Below, piece by piece: positions 20,827-28,189 of a stretch of 64,000 nt of DNA. The position numbers and the translations under genes were made by a program. Every line of letters begins with the position of its first letter. Position 1 is the first letter of the stretch. The notes below the pieces were generated by a model, which saw only the letters and a program-made list of their open reading frames with translations, searched no databases and was not told the DNA's origin. Source of the DNA: Stappia sp. (GTDB taxonomy: Bacteria; Pseudomonadota; Alphaproteobacteria; Rhizobiales; Stappiaceae); the NCBI RefSeq assembly GCF_040110915.1, contig NZ_CP157793.1, positions 2,802,939 through 2,866,938 of the forward strand, written 5' to 3'.

Positions 20827-21426
20827 TCACGCCGGTCCCAGCCCCTCGCGGATCCAGACCTGCAGCGCCTTGCGGCTGGAGGTCGTCTCGCCGATATCGG
20901 GCCAGTCGAAGCCGACGGTGAGCCCGTCGACCGGATGGTAGCCCCGTTTGCGCCAGAACGGATCGAGCGGTCGATAGCCGTCGGGCCTGCGCGGATCGTC
21001 GTCGCCCCGGATGACGGCGCAAAAGGCGGCCGCGTCGAAGCCCAGCGCGCGGGCATGCGCCTCGCGATGGTCGAAGAACGCATGGCCGATGCCCTGGCCG
21101 CGATACGCCGGATCGAGCACGGATTCGGCGAAATAGAAGAAACGCGCCGGATCGTGGCCCGCCGCCGCGAAGGGCGCGCGGAACTCCTCCACCTCTTGCG
21201 CCAGCGGTTGCCCCGTCGCCGCCCCCACCAGCCGGTCGCCGTCGCGCGCCGCCACGACCACCGCGCCCGGTGCCGCCGCGTATCGCGCCAGATAGTCCTC
21301 CTCGTAGGCGCGCGACCCCTCGTAAAGATACGGCCAGTCGCGAAACACGGCGACGCGAAGGTCCGCGAGCGCGGAAAGCACGGGCTCTATTTCCTTACCC
21401 GTCAAACTAATTACGGTGAGCGCCAT
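20827..21426 (-). CDS. GNAT-family N-acetyltransferase
   Basis: A 199-residue acetyl-CoA-dependent acetyltransferase. Motif A is LDPAYRGQGIGHAFFDHREAHA (about residues 108-130), preceded by FYFAESV, with a C-terminal FWRKRGYHP strand. The substrate is unknown. ATG at 21426. It is divergent from speD with about 150 bases between them and convergent with the SIMPL gene. Confidence 0.88.
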   Translation of the reverse strand: MALTVISLTGKEIEPVLSALADLRVAVFRDWPYLYEGSRAYEEDYLARYAAAPGAVVVAARDGDRLVGAATGQPLAQEVEEFRAPFAAAGHDPARFFYFAESVLDPAYRGQGIGHAFFDHREAHARALGFDAAAFCAVIRGDDDPRRPDGYRPLDPFWRKRGYHPVDGLTVGFDWPDIGETTSSRKALQVWIREGLGPA

Positions 21427-21579
21427 TCTTCCGGTCCGTTTTTCCTGTCAATTGCTTAGCCGACTTTCCTGCGATTTGTCCTGACCAGAAAAAATGCATT
21501 GAAATCGACTCACGGCGAGCTTATACGGTGGTGCTTCGGGACTGAACCCGGGTTTCATCTACTGGTTGGGGAGACCGCC

Positions 21580-22116
21580 ATGTCTGACGACGGCCTCTTC
21601 CAATTGGGGATGGACTTGGAGGCTCGTGACTACGACGGATCGCATGCGTCCACGCGGGACGCGGTCGACCGCATCGAGCCAAGAAGCACCACCCATACGG
21701 AAGACAAATACGAAACGTCCGCAGTGCTCACGCAGGACGACCGGCTCGATCACTTCATCGAGAAGGATGGCGTGCGCTGTGCGGGATCGCATCTGATCAT
21801 CGATCTCTACGATGCCGAAAAGCTCGACGACCTTCCCTATATCGAGGAAGCGTTGAAGACCTGCGTCGAGGAGGCGGGCGCGACCCTGCTGCACATTCAT
21901 CTTCATCCGTTCGAGCCGACCGGCGTGAGCGGAGTGGCGGTGCTTGCCGAAAGTCACATCTCCGTCCACACGTGGCCGGAGGCCGGCTATGCCGCCTTCG
22001 ACGTCTTCATGTGCGGCGATGCGATCCCGGAGAAATGCGTCGAGGTTCTCGAGCGTGCCTTCGCGCCCGGGCGCTGCGAGGTCAGCGAGCTTCTGCGCGG
22101 CAGGCAAGTCGCATGA
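21580..22116 (+). CDS. speD: S-adenosylmethionine decarboxylase proenzyme, class 1b, with N-terminal extension
   Basis: Makes decarboxylated S-adenosylmethionine, the aminopropyl donor for SpeE. The proenzyme self-cleaves between E124 and S125 in AESHISVHTWPE, giving the pyruvoyl group. S125, H130 and C145 sit at the spacing of the catalytic trio of class 1b enzymes. At 178 residues it is about 55 longer than typical class 1b proteins; the extra N-terminus is acidic and polar (residues 1-60). ATG at 21580 follows GGGGAG. Its stop overlaps the speE start. Confidence 0.93.
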   Translation: MSDDGLFQLGMDLEARDYDGSHASTRDAVDRIEPRSTTHTEDKYETSAVLTQDDRLDHFIEKDGVRCAGSHLIIDLYDAEKLDDLPYIEEALKTCVEEAGATLLHIHLHPFEPTGVSGVAVLAESHISVHTWPEAGYAAFDVFMCGDAIPEKCVEVLERAFAPGRCEVSELLRGRQVA

Positions 22117-22982
22117 GTTCGGGCCTGACCTTCAAGGAAACGCTCTATCCGGGCGTCGAGGTGAACTACGCCTGCGACAGCGTTCTGTATCAGGACCGCT
22201 CCGAGCATCAGGATCTCGTGCTGTTCGAGAACCCGGTCTTCGGCAAGGTCCTGATGCTGGACGGGATCACCCAGGTCACCACCGCGGACGAGTTCATCTA
22301 TCACGAGATGATGGCCCATGTGCCGATCCTGGCGCATGGGGCCGCGCGCGAGGTTCTGATCGTCGGCGGCGGCGACTGCGGCATGGCCGAGGAAGCGCTG
22401 AAGCATCCCGGCATCGCCCGGCTGACGCAGGTCGAGATCGACGATGCGGTCGTGGAGTTCTCCAGGACGAATTTCTCGGAGTTCAACGCGCCCGTGTTCG
22501 ACGATCCGCGCTTCGATCTGGTGATCGCCGACGGTGCGCGCTTCGTCGCCGAGACGGATCGGCGCTTCGACGTGGTGATGGTCGATTCCACCGATCCGAT
22601 GGGACCGGGCGCGGTGCTCTTCACGCAAGAGTTCTACCGCAACGTCCACCGCTGCCTGACGCCCGGTGGCGTGCTCGTCACGCAGAACGGCGTGCCGTTC
22701 CTGCAGCGTGCGGAACTGGTCACCTCGGTGCGCCATTTCGCGTCGATCTACAAGGACGCGGCGGCCTATGTCGCGGCCATCCCGACCTATTTCGGCGGCC
22801 ACATGGCGTTCGGCTGGGCCAGCGACAACGCGGACTTGCGCAAGACGCCGGTCGATGTGCTCACCGAGCGCTTCGACGCGGCCGGCTTCGACACGCGCTA
22901 CTACACGCCGGAGGTTCACGCCGCCGCCTTCGCCCTGCCGCGCTTCATTCGCGACGCGGTGGACGAGGGCCGCAAGGGCTGA
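22113..22982 (+). CDS. speE: Spermidine synthase
   Basis: A 289-residue aminopropyltransferase that joins decarboxylated SAM and putrescine. The Rossmann motif is VLIVGGGDCGMAEEALKH (residues 81-98), the catalytic aspartate lies in VMVDSTDPMGPG, and GGVLVTQNGVPF and IPTYFGGHMAFGWA match the E. coli SpeE type. The start ATG at 22113 overlaps the speD stop (ATGA), so the two are translationally coupled. A strong hairpin terminator ends the operon. Confidence 0.96.
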   Translation: MSSGLTFKETLYPGVEVNYACDSVLYQDRSEHQDLVLFENPVFGKVLMLDGITQVTTADEFIYHEMMAHVPILAHGAAREVLIVGGGDCGMAEEALKHPGIARLTQVEIDDAVVEFSRTNFSEFNAPVFDDPRFDLVIADGARFVAETDRRFDVVMVDSTDPMGPGAVLFTQEFYRNVHRCLTPGGVLVTQNGVPFLQRAELVTSVRHFASIYKDAAAYVAAIPTYFGGHMAFGWASDNADLRKTPVDVLTERFDAAGFDTRYYTPEVHAAAFALPRFIRDAVDEGRKG

Positions 22983-23007
22983 CCCGCGCACCGCGCGTGA
23001 ACACATC

Positions 23008-23035
23008 GGGGGCGGCCATTGGCCGCCCCCTTTTT
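23008..23035 (+). terminator. Rho-independent terminator of speD-speE
   Basis: A perfect 10-bp stem (GGGGGCGGCC at 23008-23017 with 23021-23030) with a 3-base loop, followed by five T residues. Confidence 0.93.
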
Positions 23036-23214
23036 CTGTGGCGGCCCGCGGCCACCGCCCGTTTCTGTCGCAAGTCATCGCCGGGGCCCGTCCCTGCGAC
23101 ATCTTGCGACACTCTTGACATAGCTCAGCGACACGTGCGCGAGACGCTCGCATCCTCACAACCGGGCCGCTTCATGGCGACCGGGTCCCGTCCTTCGACC
23201 GGAGAGGTGCTTCC

Positions 23215-23778
23215 ATGTCCGCCGATACATCGTCCGCCCCTGCGCCAACCGCGCAGGAGCCCGCCGCCGGCACGGCGCCGGCCGCCTATTCCCCGACGCA
23301 GATCGTTCTCCACTGGGTCGTTGCCGCCCTTGTCGTCTTCCAGATCGTCTTCGCCGAGGCGATGGAGGAATTGGGCGAGGCCGCCGAATACGGCGAGCGG
23401 ATCGGCGCCGGCGAGGCGTTGCTCGGCAACCTGCACATCTGGGCCGGCTTCGCGATCCTGGCGCTGACCGTCTGGCGCCTCGTGCTCAAGGCGACGCATG
23501 GCGCCCCGCCCGAGCCGAAGGGCACGCCCGCGACGCTCTTTCTCATGCGCGCCACCTACGCCCTGTTCTACCTGCTGCTGATCGCGGTGCCGCTCACCGG
23601 CGCGGCCGCCTGGTATCTCGGGATCGAGGCGGCCGGCGAGGTCCACGAGCTGTCCAAGCCCGCCTTCATCGCGCTGATCGCGCTGCATGTGGCGGCGACG
23701 ATCTGGCACGGCGTGGTGCTCAAGGACCGGGTGATGGCCCGCATGCTGCCCGCCCGCGGGCGCGGCCAAAGCGCGTAA
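23215..23778 (+). CDS. Cytochrome b561-family protein
   Basis: A 187-residue four-helix inner-membrane di-heme cytochrome. Candidate axial histidines are H33 (VLHW), H74 (NLHIWAG), H158 (ALHVA) and H165 (IWHG). The N-terminal 25 residues are alanine/proline-rich and cytoplasmic. It resembles the YceJ/CybB type that shuttles electrons between quinol and a periplasmic partner; no YceI-like partner gene is next to it. ATG at 23215 follows GGAGAGG. Confidence 0.9.
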   Translation: MSADTSSAPAPTAQEPAAGTAPAAYSPTQIVLHWVVAALVVFQIVFAEAMEELGEAAEYGERIGAGEALLGNLHIWAGFAILALTVWRLVLKATHGAPPEPKGTPATLFLMRATYALFYLLLIAVPLTGAAAWYLGIEAAGEVHELSKPAFIALIALHVAATIWHGVVLKDRVMARMLPARGRGQSA

Positions 23779-23790
23779 GCCCTGGCCGGC

Positions 23791-23829
23791 TCAATCGCGC
23801 GCTTTAAGCCCCGCGCGTCAATCGCGCGC
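23791..23829. repeat. 12-bp direct repeat over the flavoenzyme stop codon
   Basis: TCAATCGCGCGC occurs at 23791-23802 and again at 23818-23829. The second copy begins with the stop codon of the flavoenzyme gene on the minus strand (23818-23820). The gap between copies is 15 bases. Confidence 0.75.
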
Positions 23830-24915
23830 CTCGAGCCATTCCCGCATCGTCTCGCGATCGCCGGAGAGCACGCCTTCGGCGATCCGCTCCCCGACGACCG
23901 CACCGAACTTGTAGCCGTGCCCGGAACAGGCCGAGACGATCGTCGCCCGGTCCTCGGCCGCCGCGAAGAAATGCTCGTCGCGGGTGAACGTATAGGCGCA
24001 GGTCACCACGTCGGTCACCGCATAGTCATCGATCCGGGCGAAGGGCGGCGCGAAGAGATTGCGGATGATCTCGCCTTCGCCCGGCTCCGGCGTGCGTCGG
24101 TCGTTCGCGTGACACGGCACCTTGTGGACGCCCGCGCCGACCTTCAAGCCGGTGCCGGCCACCGGCGGCAGCACATAGCCGTCGACGGTGCCGCCGACAT
24201 CGAGAATCGCCGGCGCGGCCTCCCAGGCGGCCTTCAGGTCGGCCGGCGGGGCGAGATAGGCGACCGCCGTTCGGTAGCTGGTCAGATGGCCCGAAAGCAC
24301 GGGGAAGAGATCGAGCACCCAGGCCCCGGCCGTGACCACCACGTGATCCGCGCTGAGCGTCTCGCCGTCCGCCAGCGTCACGGTCCCCTTCGCCGCATCG
24401 ACCGACGTCACCTTCGTGGTCTCGCGCAAGGTCGCGCCGGCCCGACGCAGCCAGCCGGCCATGTCGGCGGCGATCTTCCGGCACAGCAGCACCCCGCCTT
24501 CCGGGCTCGTCGCGGCGAAGCGGACATGCGCGGGATCGAGGAACGGATAGCGCTCCGCCGCCTCCCGCGCGCCGAATTCCTCCAGCGGATAGCCGCCGGC
24601 GATCAGACCGTCGCGATACTCCGTCGCCTCGTCGTCCGGCGTCTGGGAGACGAGCAGAAAGCCGGTGTCCACCAGATGCCTGGCGCCGAGATCCTCCCAC
24701 AGTCTGTCCCACGCCTCGAAGGCGGCGCCGATGCGCCGCTGGTATCCGCCCTGCCCGCCATAGGCGCGGCGGATGATGCGATGCTGGTCGCCGGAGGCCG
24801 ACAGCGGATTGGGGATCGGCCCCTGCTCGATCAAGGTGACGGCAACGCCCCGCCGGATCAGCGCCCAGGCGGTGGACAGACCGGCAATGCCGGCCCCGAC
24901 GATGATCACATGCAT
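23818..24915 (-). CDS. FAD-dependent oxidoreductase, monomeric sarcosine oxidase-like
   Basis: A 365-residue DAO-superfamily enzyme. The dinucleotide motif is VIIVGAGIAGLSTAWAL (G7, G9, G12). The C-terminal region has CAYTFTRDEHF and CSGHGYKFGAVVGE, the arrangement in which monomeric sarcosine and N-methyltryptophan oxidases attach FAD covalently to a cysteine. It probably oxidises an N-methylated or secondary amine to release formaldehyde or an aldehyde plus peroxide; the substrate is unknown. ATG at 24915 follows GGAGGG. It is divergent from dddL, sharing a 189-base promoter region. Confidence 0.87.
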   Translation of the reverse strand: MHVIIVGAGIAGLSTAWALIRRGVAVTLIEQGPIPNPLSASGDQHRIIRRAYGGQGGYQRRIGAAFEAWDRLWEDLGARHLVDTGFLLVSQTPDDEATEYRDGLIAGGYPLEEFGAREAAERYPFLDPAHVRFAATSPEGGVLLCRKIAADMAGWLRRAGATLRETTKVTSVDAAKGTVTLADGETLSADHVVVTAGAWVLDLFPVLSGHLTSYRTAVAYLAPPADLKAAWEAAPAILDVGGTVDGYVLPPVAGTGLKVGAGVHKVPCHANDRRTPEPGEGEIIRNLFAPPFARIDDYAVTDVVTCAYTFTRDEHFFAAAEDRATIVSACSGHGYKFGAVVGERIAEGVLSGDRETMREWLEARD

Positions 24916-25104
24916 GACGCGCCCTCCGTGTGTTGTCCGGTGCCGGACCCGTCGGCCCGTCGCGCTCCGGTGACGGGATCGTAGCGCCGGATGACGCCCC
25001 TGGACCACGCTTGCACCTGCGCCTGCGCGAGGTTCCCCACAGCCAAGATATCGATCAGGATGCCGATGCCCTCCGCAGGGAGCGGCACGGGAGACGGAAA
25101 CGCC

Positions 25105-25767
25105 ATGACCGACCTTCGCCTCGCGGACCTGCCGGACCTCGGCTACCTGCTGCGCGAGTACTATGAGCTCTACCGCTTTCTGTCGTCGGGCGGGTCGGAC
25201 CGCATCCGCGCCCATCAGCGCGCCGTGCGCGAGGCCATCGGCCGCGTGCTGAAGGCGAACGGGCCGATCGGCTTCGCCGAGCCCGCGCAGAAGCCGGTGA
25301 CCGCGCATCTCAAGCGCGCCCTCGACGAGGGACGGCTGGAGCGCACCGCACCCTTCATCCGGGCGGTGGAAGCGGTCGCCGACCGGCTCGTCTGGCAATA
25401 CGGCTACGAGAAGGTGCCCAAGGGTCTGGAGCGCAAGTTCGCCTATGCGGAGATCTGCGGCCCGACCGGCCCGGTGCTGAGCGACCAGGTGATCCTCGGC
25501 CTGGTGCTCTTCGCACCGGGCTGCACCTATCCGGCCCATTCGCACAAGGGAATTTCGGAGAGCTACATCTGCCTGTCCGGATCGGTCTCGGAAAACCACC
25601 AGGGCGTCTATGCGCCGGGCTCGATGATCTTCAACCCGCCCGAACACATGCACCGCATCACCGTGTCGACCACGGAACCGGCCCTGCTCGCCTATGCCTG
25701 GGTCGGCCCGCCGGAGCTGCTCGCCAACCAGAAGATGGTGTTCTCCCGCCCGCGCAAGAGCGGCTGA
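25105..25767 (+). CDS. dddL: Dimethylsulfoniopropionate lyase, DddL-like cupin
   Basis: Cleaves DMSP to dimethyl sulfide and acrylate. The 220-residue product has a helical N-terminal half and a C-terminal cupin whose first motif is PAHSHKGISESYICLSG (metal ligands probably H145, H147, E152 or Y154) and second motif PGSMIFNPPEHMHRITV (H181/H183). This matches DddL rather than the shorter DddQ, DddW or DddK cupins in length and motif spacing. ATG at 25105 follows GGGAGACGGAAA. It is divergent from a sarcosine-oxidase-like gene. No acryloyl-CoA handling genes are adjacent. The identity rests on motif recall, not a search. Confidence 0.78.
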   Translation: MTDLRLADLPDLGYLLREYYELYRFLSSGGSDRIRAHQRAVREAIGRVLKANGPIGFAEPAQKPVTAHLKRALDEGRLERTAPFIRAVEAVADRLVWQYGYEKVPKGLERKFAYAEICGPTGPVLSDQVILGLVLFAPGCTYPAHSHKGISESYICLSGSVSENHQGVYAPGSMIFNPPEHMHRITVSTTEPALLAYAWVGPPELLANQKMVFSRPRKSG

Positions 25768-25890
25768 GCGTCGCGCGCGTGGCGATTTGCGCCACCAGTC
25801 CGCGGCCCGCGATGCCGTCACGCCTTGCCTGGCAGGCGCGCGCCGACCCATCCGGGACAGTCGGCCGCAGACAGCGAATCGCCACCGCGT

Positions 25891-25922
25891 GATCCCGGCC
25901 GAATGCAGTGAGAGCCGGGATC
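25891..25922. repeat. REP-like intergenic palindrome
   Basis: GATCCCGGC (25891-25899) and GCCGGGATC (25914-25922) are inverted repeats enclosing a 14-base loop with GAATGCAGTGAGA. This form of GATCCCGGCC...GCCGGGATC element is common between genes in Alphaproteobacteria. It lies in the gap between dddL and the SnoaL-like gene. Confidence 0.75.
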
Positions 25923-25968
25923 GAAGAGCCCCGCCGGCAAGCAGACCCCGCGCCGACCTTTCCCGCAT

Positions 25969-26039
25969 CGGCGTCAGGCGCCGGCTTTTTGCCTGTCGGC
26001 GTCAGGCGCCGACCTCTCTCGCGCCGGCGTCAGGCGCCG
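25969..26039. repeat. Three copies of a 15-bp motif with 28-bp period at a gene end
   Basis: CGGCGTCAGGCGCCG occurs at 25969-25983, 25997-26011 and 26025-26039. The third copy contains the stop codon of the SnoaL-like gene (26030-26032, minus strand). The two others repeat the gene terminus downstream, so the end of the gene appears to have been duplicated twice. Confidence 0.92.
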
Positions 26040-26449
26040 ACCTGGGCAATCCAGTCCTGGAGATTGTAATAGGTCGTGATGCGCGCGATTTTTCCCTCGC
26101 GGATGGCGAAGAAGCTGCCCGCCGGCAGCCGGTACGTCTGTCCCTTCGCCTCCGGCAGCCCCTCGTCGCTCGCCAGATAGGTCCCCGACACGATGAACTC
26201 GGCGGCCGCGCGCGTGCCGTCCTCGGCGACGAAGATCACCATGTCGGAGAGCTCTTCCTTGTAGCACCGCGTCATATGCGCGTTGAACTCCGCAAAGGCC
26301 GCCTTGCCCTGGCGCCGGCCGCCCTGATTGACGTCATGCGCCACATCGTCGGTGACGAGCTCGGCCATCGCGGCCGTGTCGCCGGCATTGAAGGCAGCGA
26401 AATAGCGCTCAACGAGCGCGCGGGTGTCGGCGGAGGGCGAAGACGACAT
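26030..26449 (-). CDS. SnoaL-like / nuclear transport factor 2-fold protein
   Basis: A 139-residue protein with the NTF2/SnoaL cone fold: N-terminal helix VERYFAAFNAGDTAAMAELV, a central VAHDVNQGGRRQGKAAFAEF and the final IREGKIARITTYYNLQDWIAQV. Relatives include ketosteroid-isomerase-like enzymes and many uncharacterised small proteins; no reaction can be assigned. ATG at 26449 is preferred over an arginine-rich upstream extension and is preceded by AAGGAT. Its 3' end is repeated downstream. Confidence 0.85.
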   Translation of the reverse strand: MSSSPSADTRALVERYFAAFNAGDTAAMAELVTDDVAHDVNQGGRRQGKAAFAEFNAHMTRCYKEELSDMVIFVAEDGTRAAAEFIVSGTYLASDEGLPEAKGQTYRLPAGSFFAIREGKIARITTYYNLQDWIAQVGA

Positions 26450-26573
26450 GAGCGGATCCTTTGAAGGCAATAGGGGGCGGCAATCGGCATCGCCCGCGTG
26501 AAAGCCGGCGGCGCGGCGGAGTGTGTCCCCGCCGCGCCGGCGGTTCAAGAGAGAGGAACTCCCTTTCCCCGGC

Positions 26574-27656
26574 TCACATCACCGCCTGGAACGCCAGCCC
26601 CGAGACAATCGCGCCCAACACCCCGAGCCCGAGATAAGCGGCGAAGACCGGCGCGCGCACCAGCGACCAGACGGCGGCCATGGCGGGCACGGAGCTGACC
26701 GCCCCGGCGATCATGAAGGCCATGGCCGCGCCCGCCGTCATGCCCTGCTCCATCAGGCCGGCAAGCAGCGGCGGTGCGACATAGCTGTTGAGATAGGCCG
26801 GCATGCCGACGAGCGCGGCAGTCGCCACCGGCAACACGCCCTCGCCGCCGACGAGCCCGGCAATCGTCTGCGCCGGAACATAGGTGACGAGCAGGGCCTC
26901 CAGCACATAGGCAAAGGCAAGCCACTTCACCAGAAACAGCGCGTTCGCCCTGAGCTCGGTGGCGAAGGTCGCGCGCCGCGCCGCCTCCCGCCAGAACCGC
27001 CAGACGGGACGGCCGGAAAAGGGCGACGGCCCGCAGCCGCAGCCGCCCGAGGACCGCGCCCGCACCGGCGCCGCGAAGAAGCCTGCTGCAAGCAGCGCCT
27101 TGACCGCGAAGCCGCCGACCAGCCCCAGAGCGACCGCGAAGACCGCCTTGCCGATGGCGAAGGGCCAGCCGAGCGCGGCGGCCGTGATCAGGAGCGTCGG
27201 CGGGTCGATCAGCGGCGAGGACAGCCAGAAGGCCATGACGGCGGAGAGCGGCGCGCCGACGGCAAGCAAGCCGGCGATGAAGGGAATGACCTCGCAGGAG
27301 CAAAAGGGCGCGAGCCCGCCGAACAGCGCGGCCAGCAGGATCGCCGGCGTCTCGCGCCCCTGAAAGGCGCGGCCCACCGTCGCCTCCGCGCCGGATGCCT
27401 TGAGCGCGGCGATCAGAAACACGGCGAAAGCGATATAGGGCGCGGTCCCGGCGAAGGCGGTGAGCGCGAAGACGATCACATCGACGGTCCGCGCCGGATC
27501 GAGCACCGCCACGAGAAGCGGCAGACCGACGACCAGCGTCCAGGGCGTCGTCAGCGCGGCGCGAATGCGGCCCCAGGGAACGCCCGGCCGGGCCGGCGGG
27601 CTGGCCGGACCGCAGCACCCGGCCTCGGGCGAAGAGGAGGAAGAGGCGTCAGCCAT
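26574..27656 (-). CDS. Permease of the ArsP/DUF318 family
   Basis: A 360-residue membrane protein with about eight helices and the family motif PFCSCEVIPFIAGLLA in one helix, plus MAFWLSSPLIDPPTLL. Cysteine-rich patches occur at the N-terminus (AGCCGP) and in the central loop (GGCGCGP), suggesting soft-metal or metalloid binding. The family includes the organoarsenical exporter ArsP and Cu/Zn exporters; the substrate is inferred only from the linked ArsR gene. Its start (27656) overlaps the arsR coding region by 8 bases, so the two are coupled. Confidence 0.85.
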   Translation of the reverse strand: MADASSSSSPEAGCCGPASPPARPGVPWGRIRAALTTPWTLVVGLPLLVAVLDPARTVDVIVFALTAFAGTAPYIAFAVFLIAALKASGAEATVGRAFQGRETPAILLAALFGGLAPFCSCEVIPFIAGLLAVGAPLSAVMAFWLSSPLIDPPTLLITAAALGWPFAIGKAVFAVALGLVGGFAVKALLAAGFFAAPVRARSSGGCGCGPSPFSGRPVWRFWREAARRATFATELRANALFLVKWLAFAYVLEALLVTYVPAQTIAGLVGGEGVLPVATAALVGMPAYLNSYVAPPLLAGLMEQGMTAGAAMAFMIAGAVSSVPAMAAVWSLVRAPVFAAYLGLGVLGAIVSGLAFQAVM

Positions 27657-28071
27657 CGGTCGCTGTCCTGTGTCGTGGGGTATCGGGCGCCGGCGCGTCC
27701 GGCGTCCATTCGTCGGCGCAGCATTCCTTCATGATGAACCCGGCCAGATGTTCCAGCCGGTCGAAGGCCGCGCGGCTGATCACCGCCCGTCCCTGCTTTT
27801 CCTGAAAGATCAGCCCGCCGGCGGCGAGAAAGCGCAGGTGATGCGCGAGCGTGGAAGCAGCCATGCCGGTGCGCGCCTGAATATCCCCGACGGTCAGCCC
27901 CGCCGACCCCGCCTTGACCAGCGCCAACACCACCGCCAGCCGCGCCTCAGACCCGATGGCGGCAAACCCCTGCGCGGCTTCCTCCAGCGTGAGCCCCGGC
28001 GCGCAGTCCGCCGCCGCCACGCCACTGGCGGCCGCAGTGTCCGCATCTTCGGTCCGTGTGTCGTCGCTCAT
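27649..28071 (-). CDS. ArsR-family metalloregulator
   Basis: A 140-residue repressor with a winged helix (TVGDIQARTGMAASTLAHHLRFL) and a C-terminal vicinal cysteine pair C117-C118 in MKECCADEW, a plausible thiophilic metal or arsenite site. It is first in a two-gene operon with the permease and lies 39 bases from an 18-bp palindrome that should be its operator. Ligand binding would relieve repression of the permease. ATG at 28071. Confidence 0.88.
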   Translation of the reverse strand: MSDDTRTEDADTAAASGVAAADCAPGLTLEEAAQGFAAIGSEARLAVVLALVKAGSAGLTVGDIQARTGMAASTLAHHLRFLAAGGLIFQEKQGRAVISRAAFDRLEHLAGFIMKECCADEWTPDAPAPDTPRHRTATDG

Positions 28072-28109
28072 GAGATTTCCGCTCGCGCTCCCGGAGGCTA
28101 CGATTAATT

Positions 28110-28127
28110 TATAAAACTAGTTTTATA
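28110..28127. promoter_or_regulatory. 18-bp palindromic operator of arsR-permease
   Basis: TATAAAACTAGTTTTATA is a perfect palindrome 39 bases upstream of the arsR ATG, in an AT-rich patch (28100-28137) that would also hold the promoter. Confidence 0.8.
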
Positions 28128-28189
28128 GTTATATTAGACGGACGTCAAGGCGAGCAACGGCATCCCACGCCAGAGCGGGCTCCGCCCCC

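Noticed and set aside
21427-21579. A riboswitch upstream of speD
   Set aside because: A short CGGG/CCCG hairpin near the start codon is visible, but no conserved SAM or polyamine riboswitch motif was recognised.
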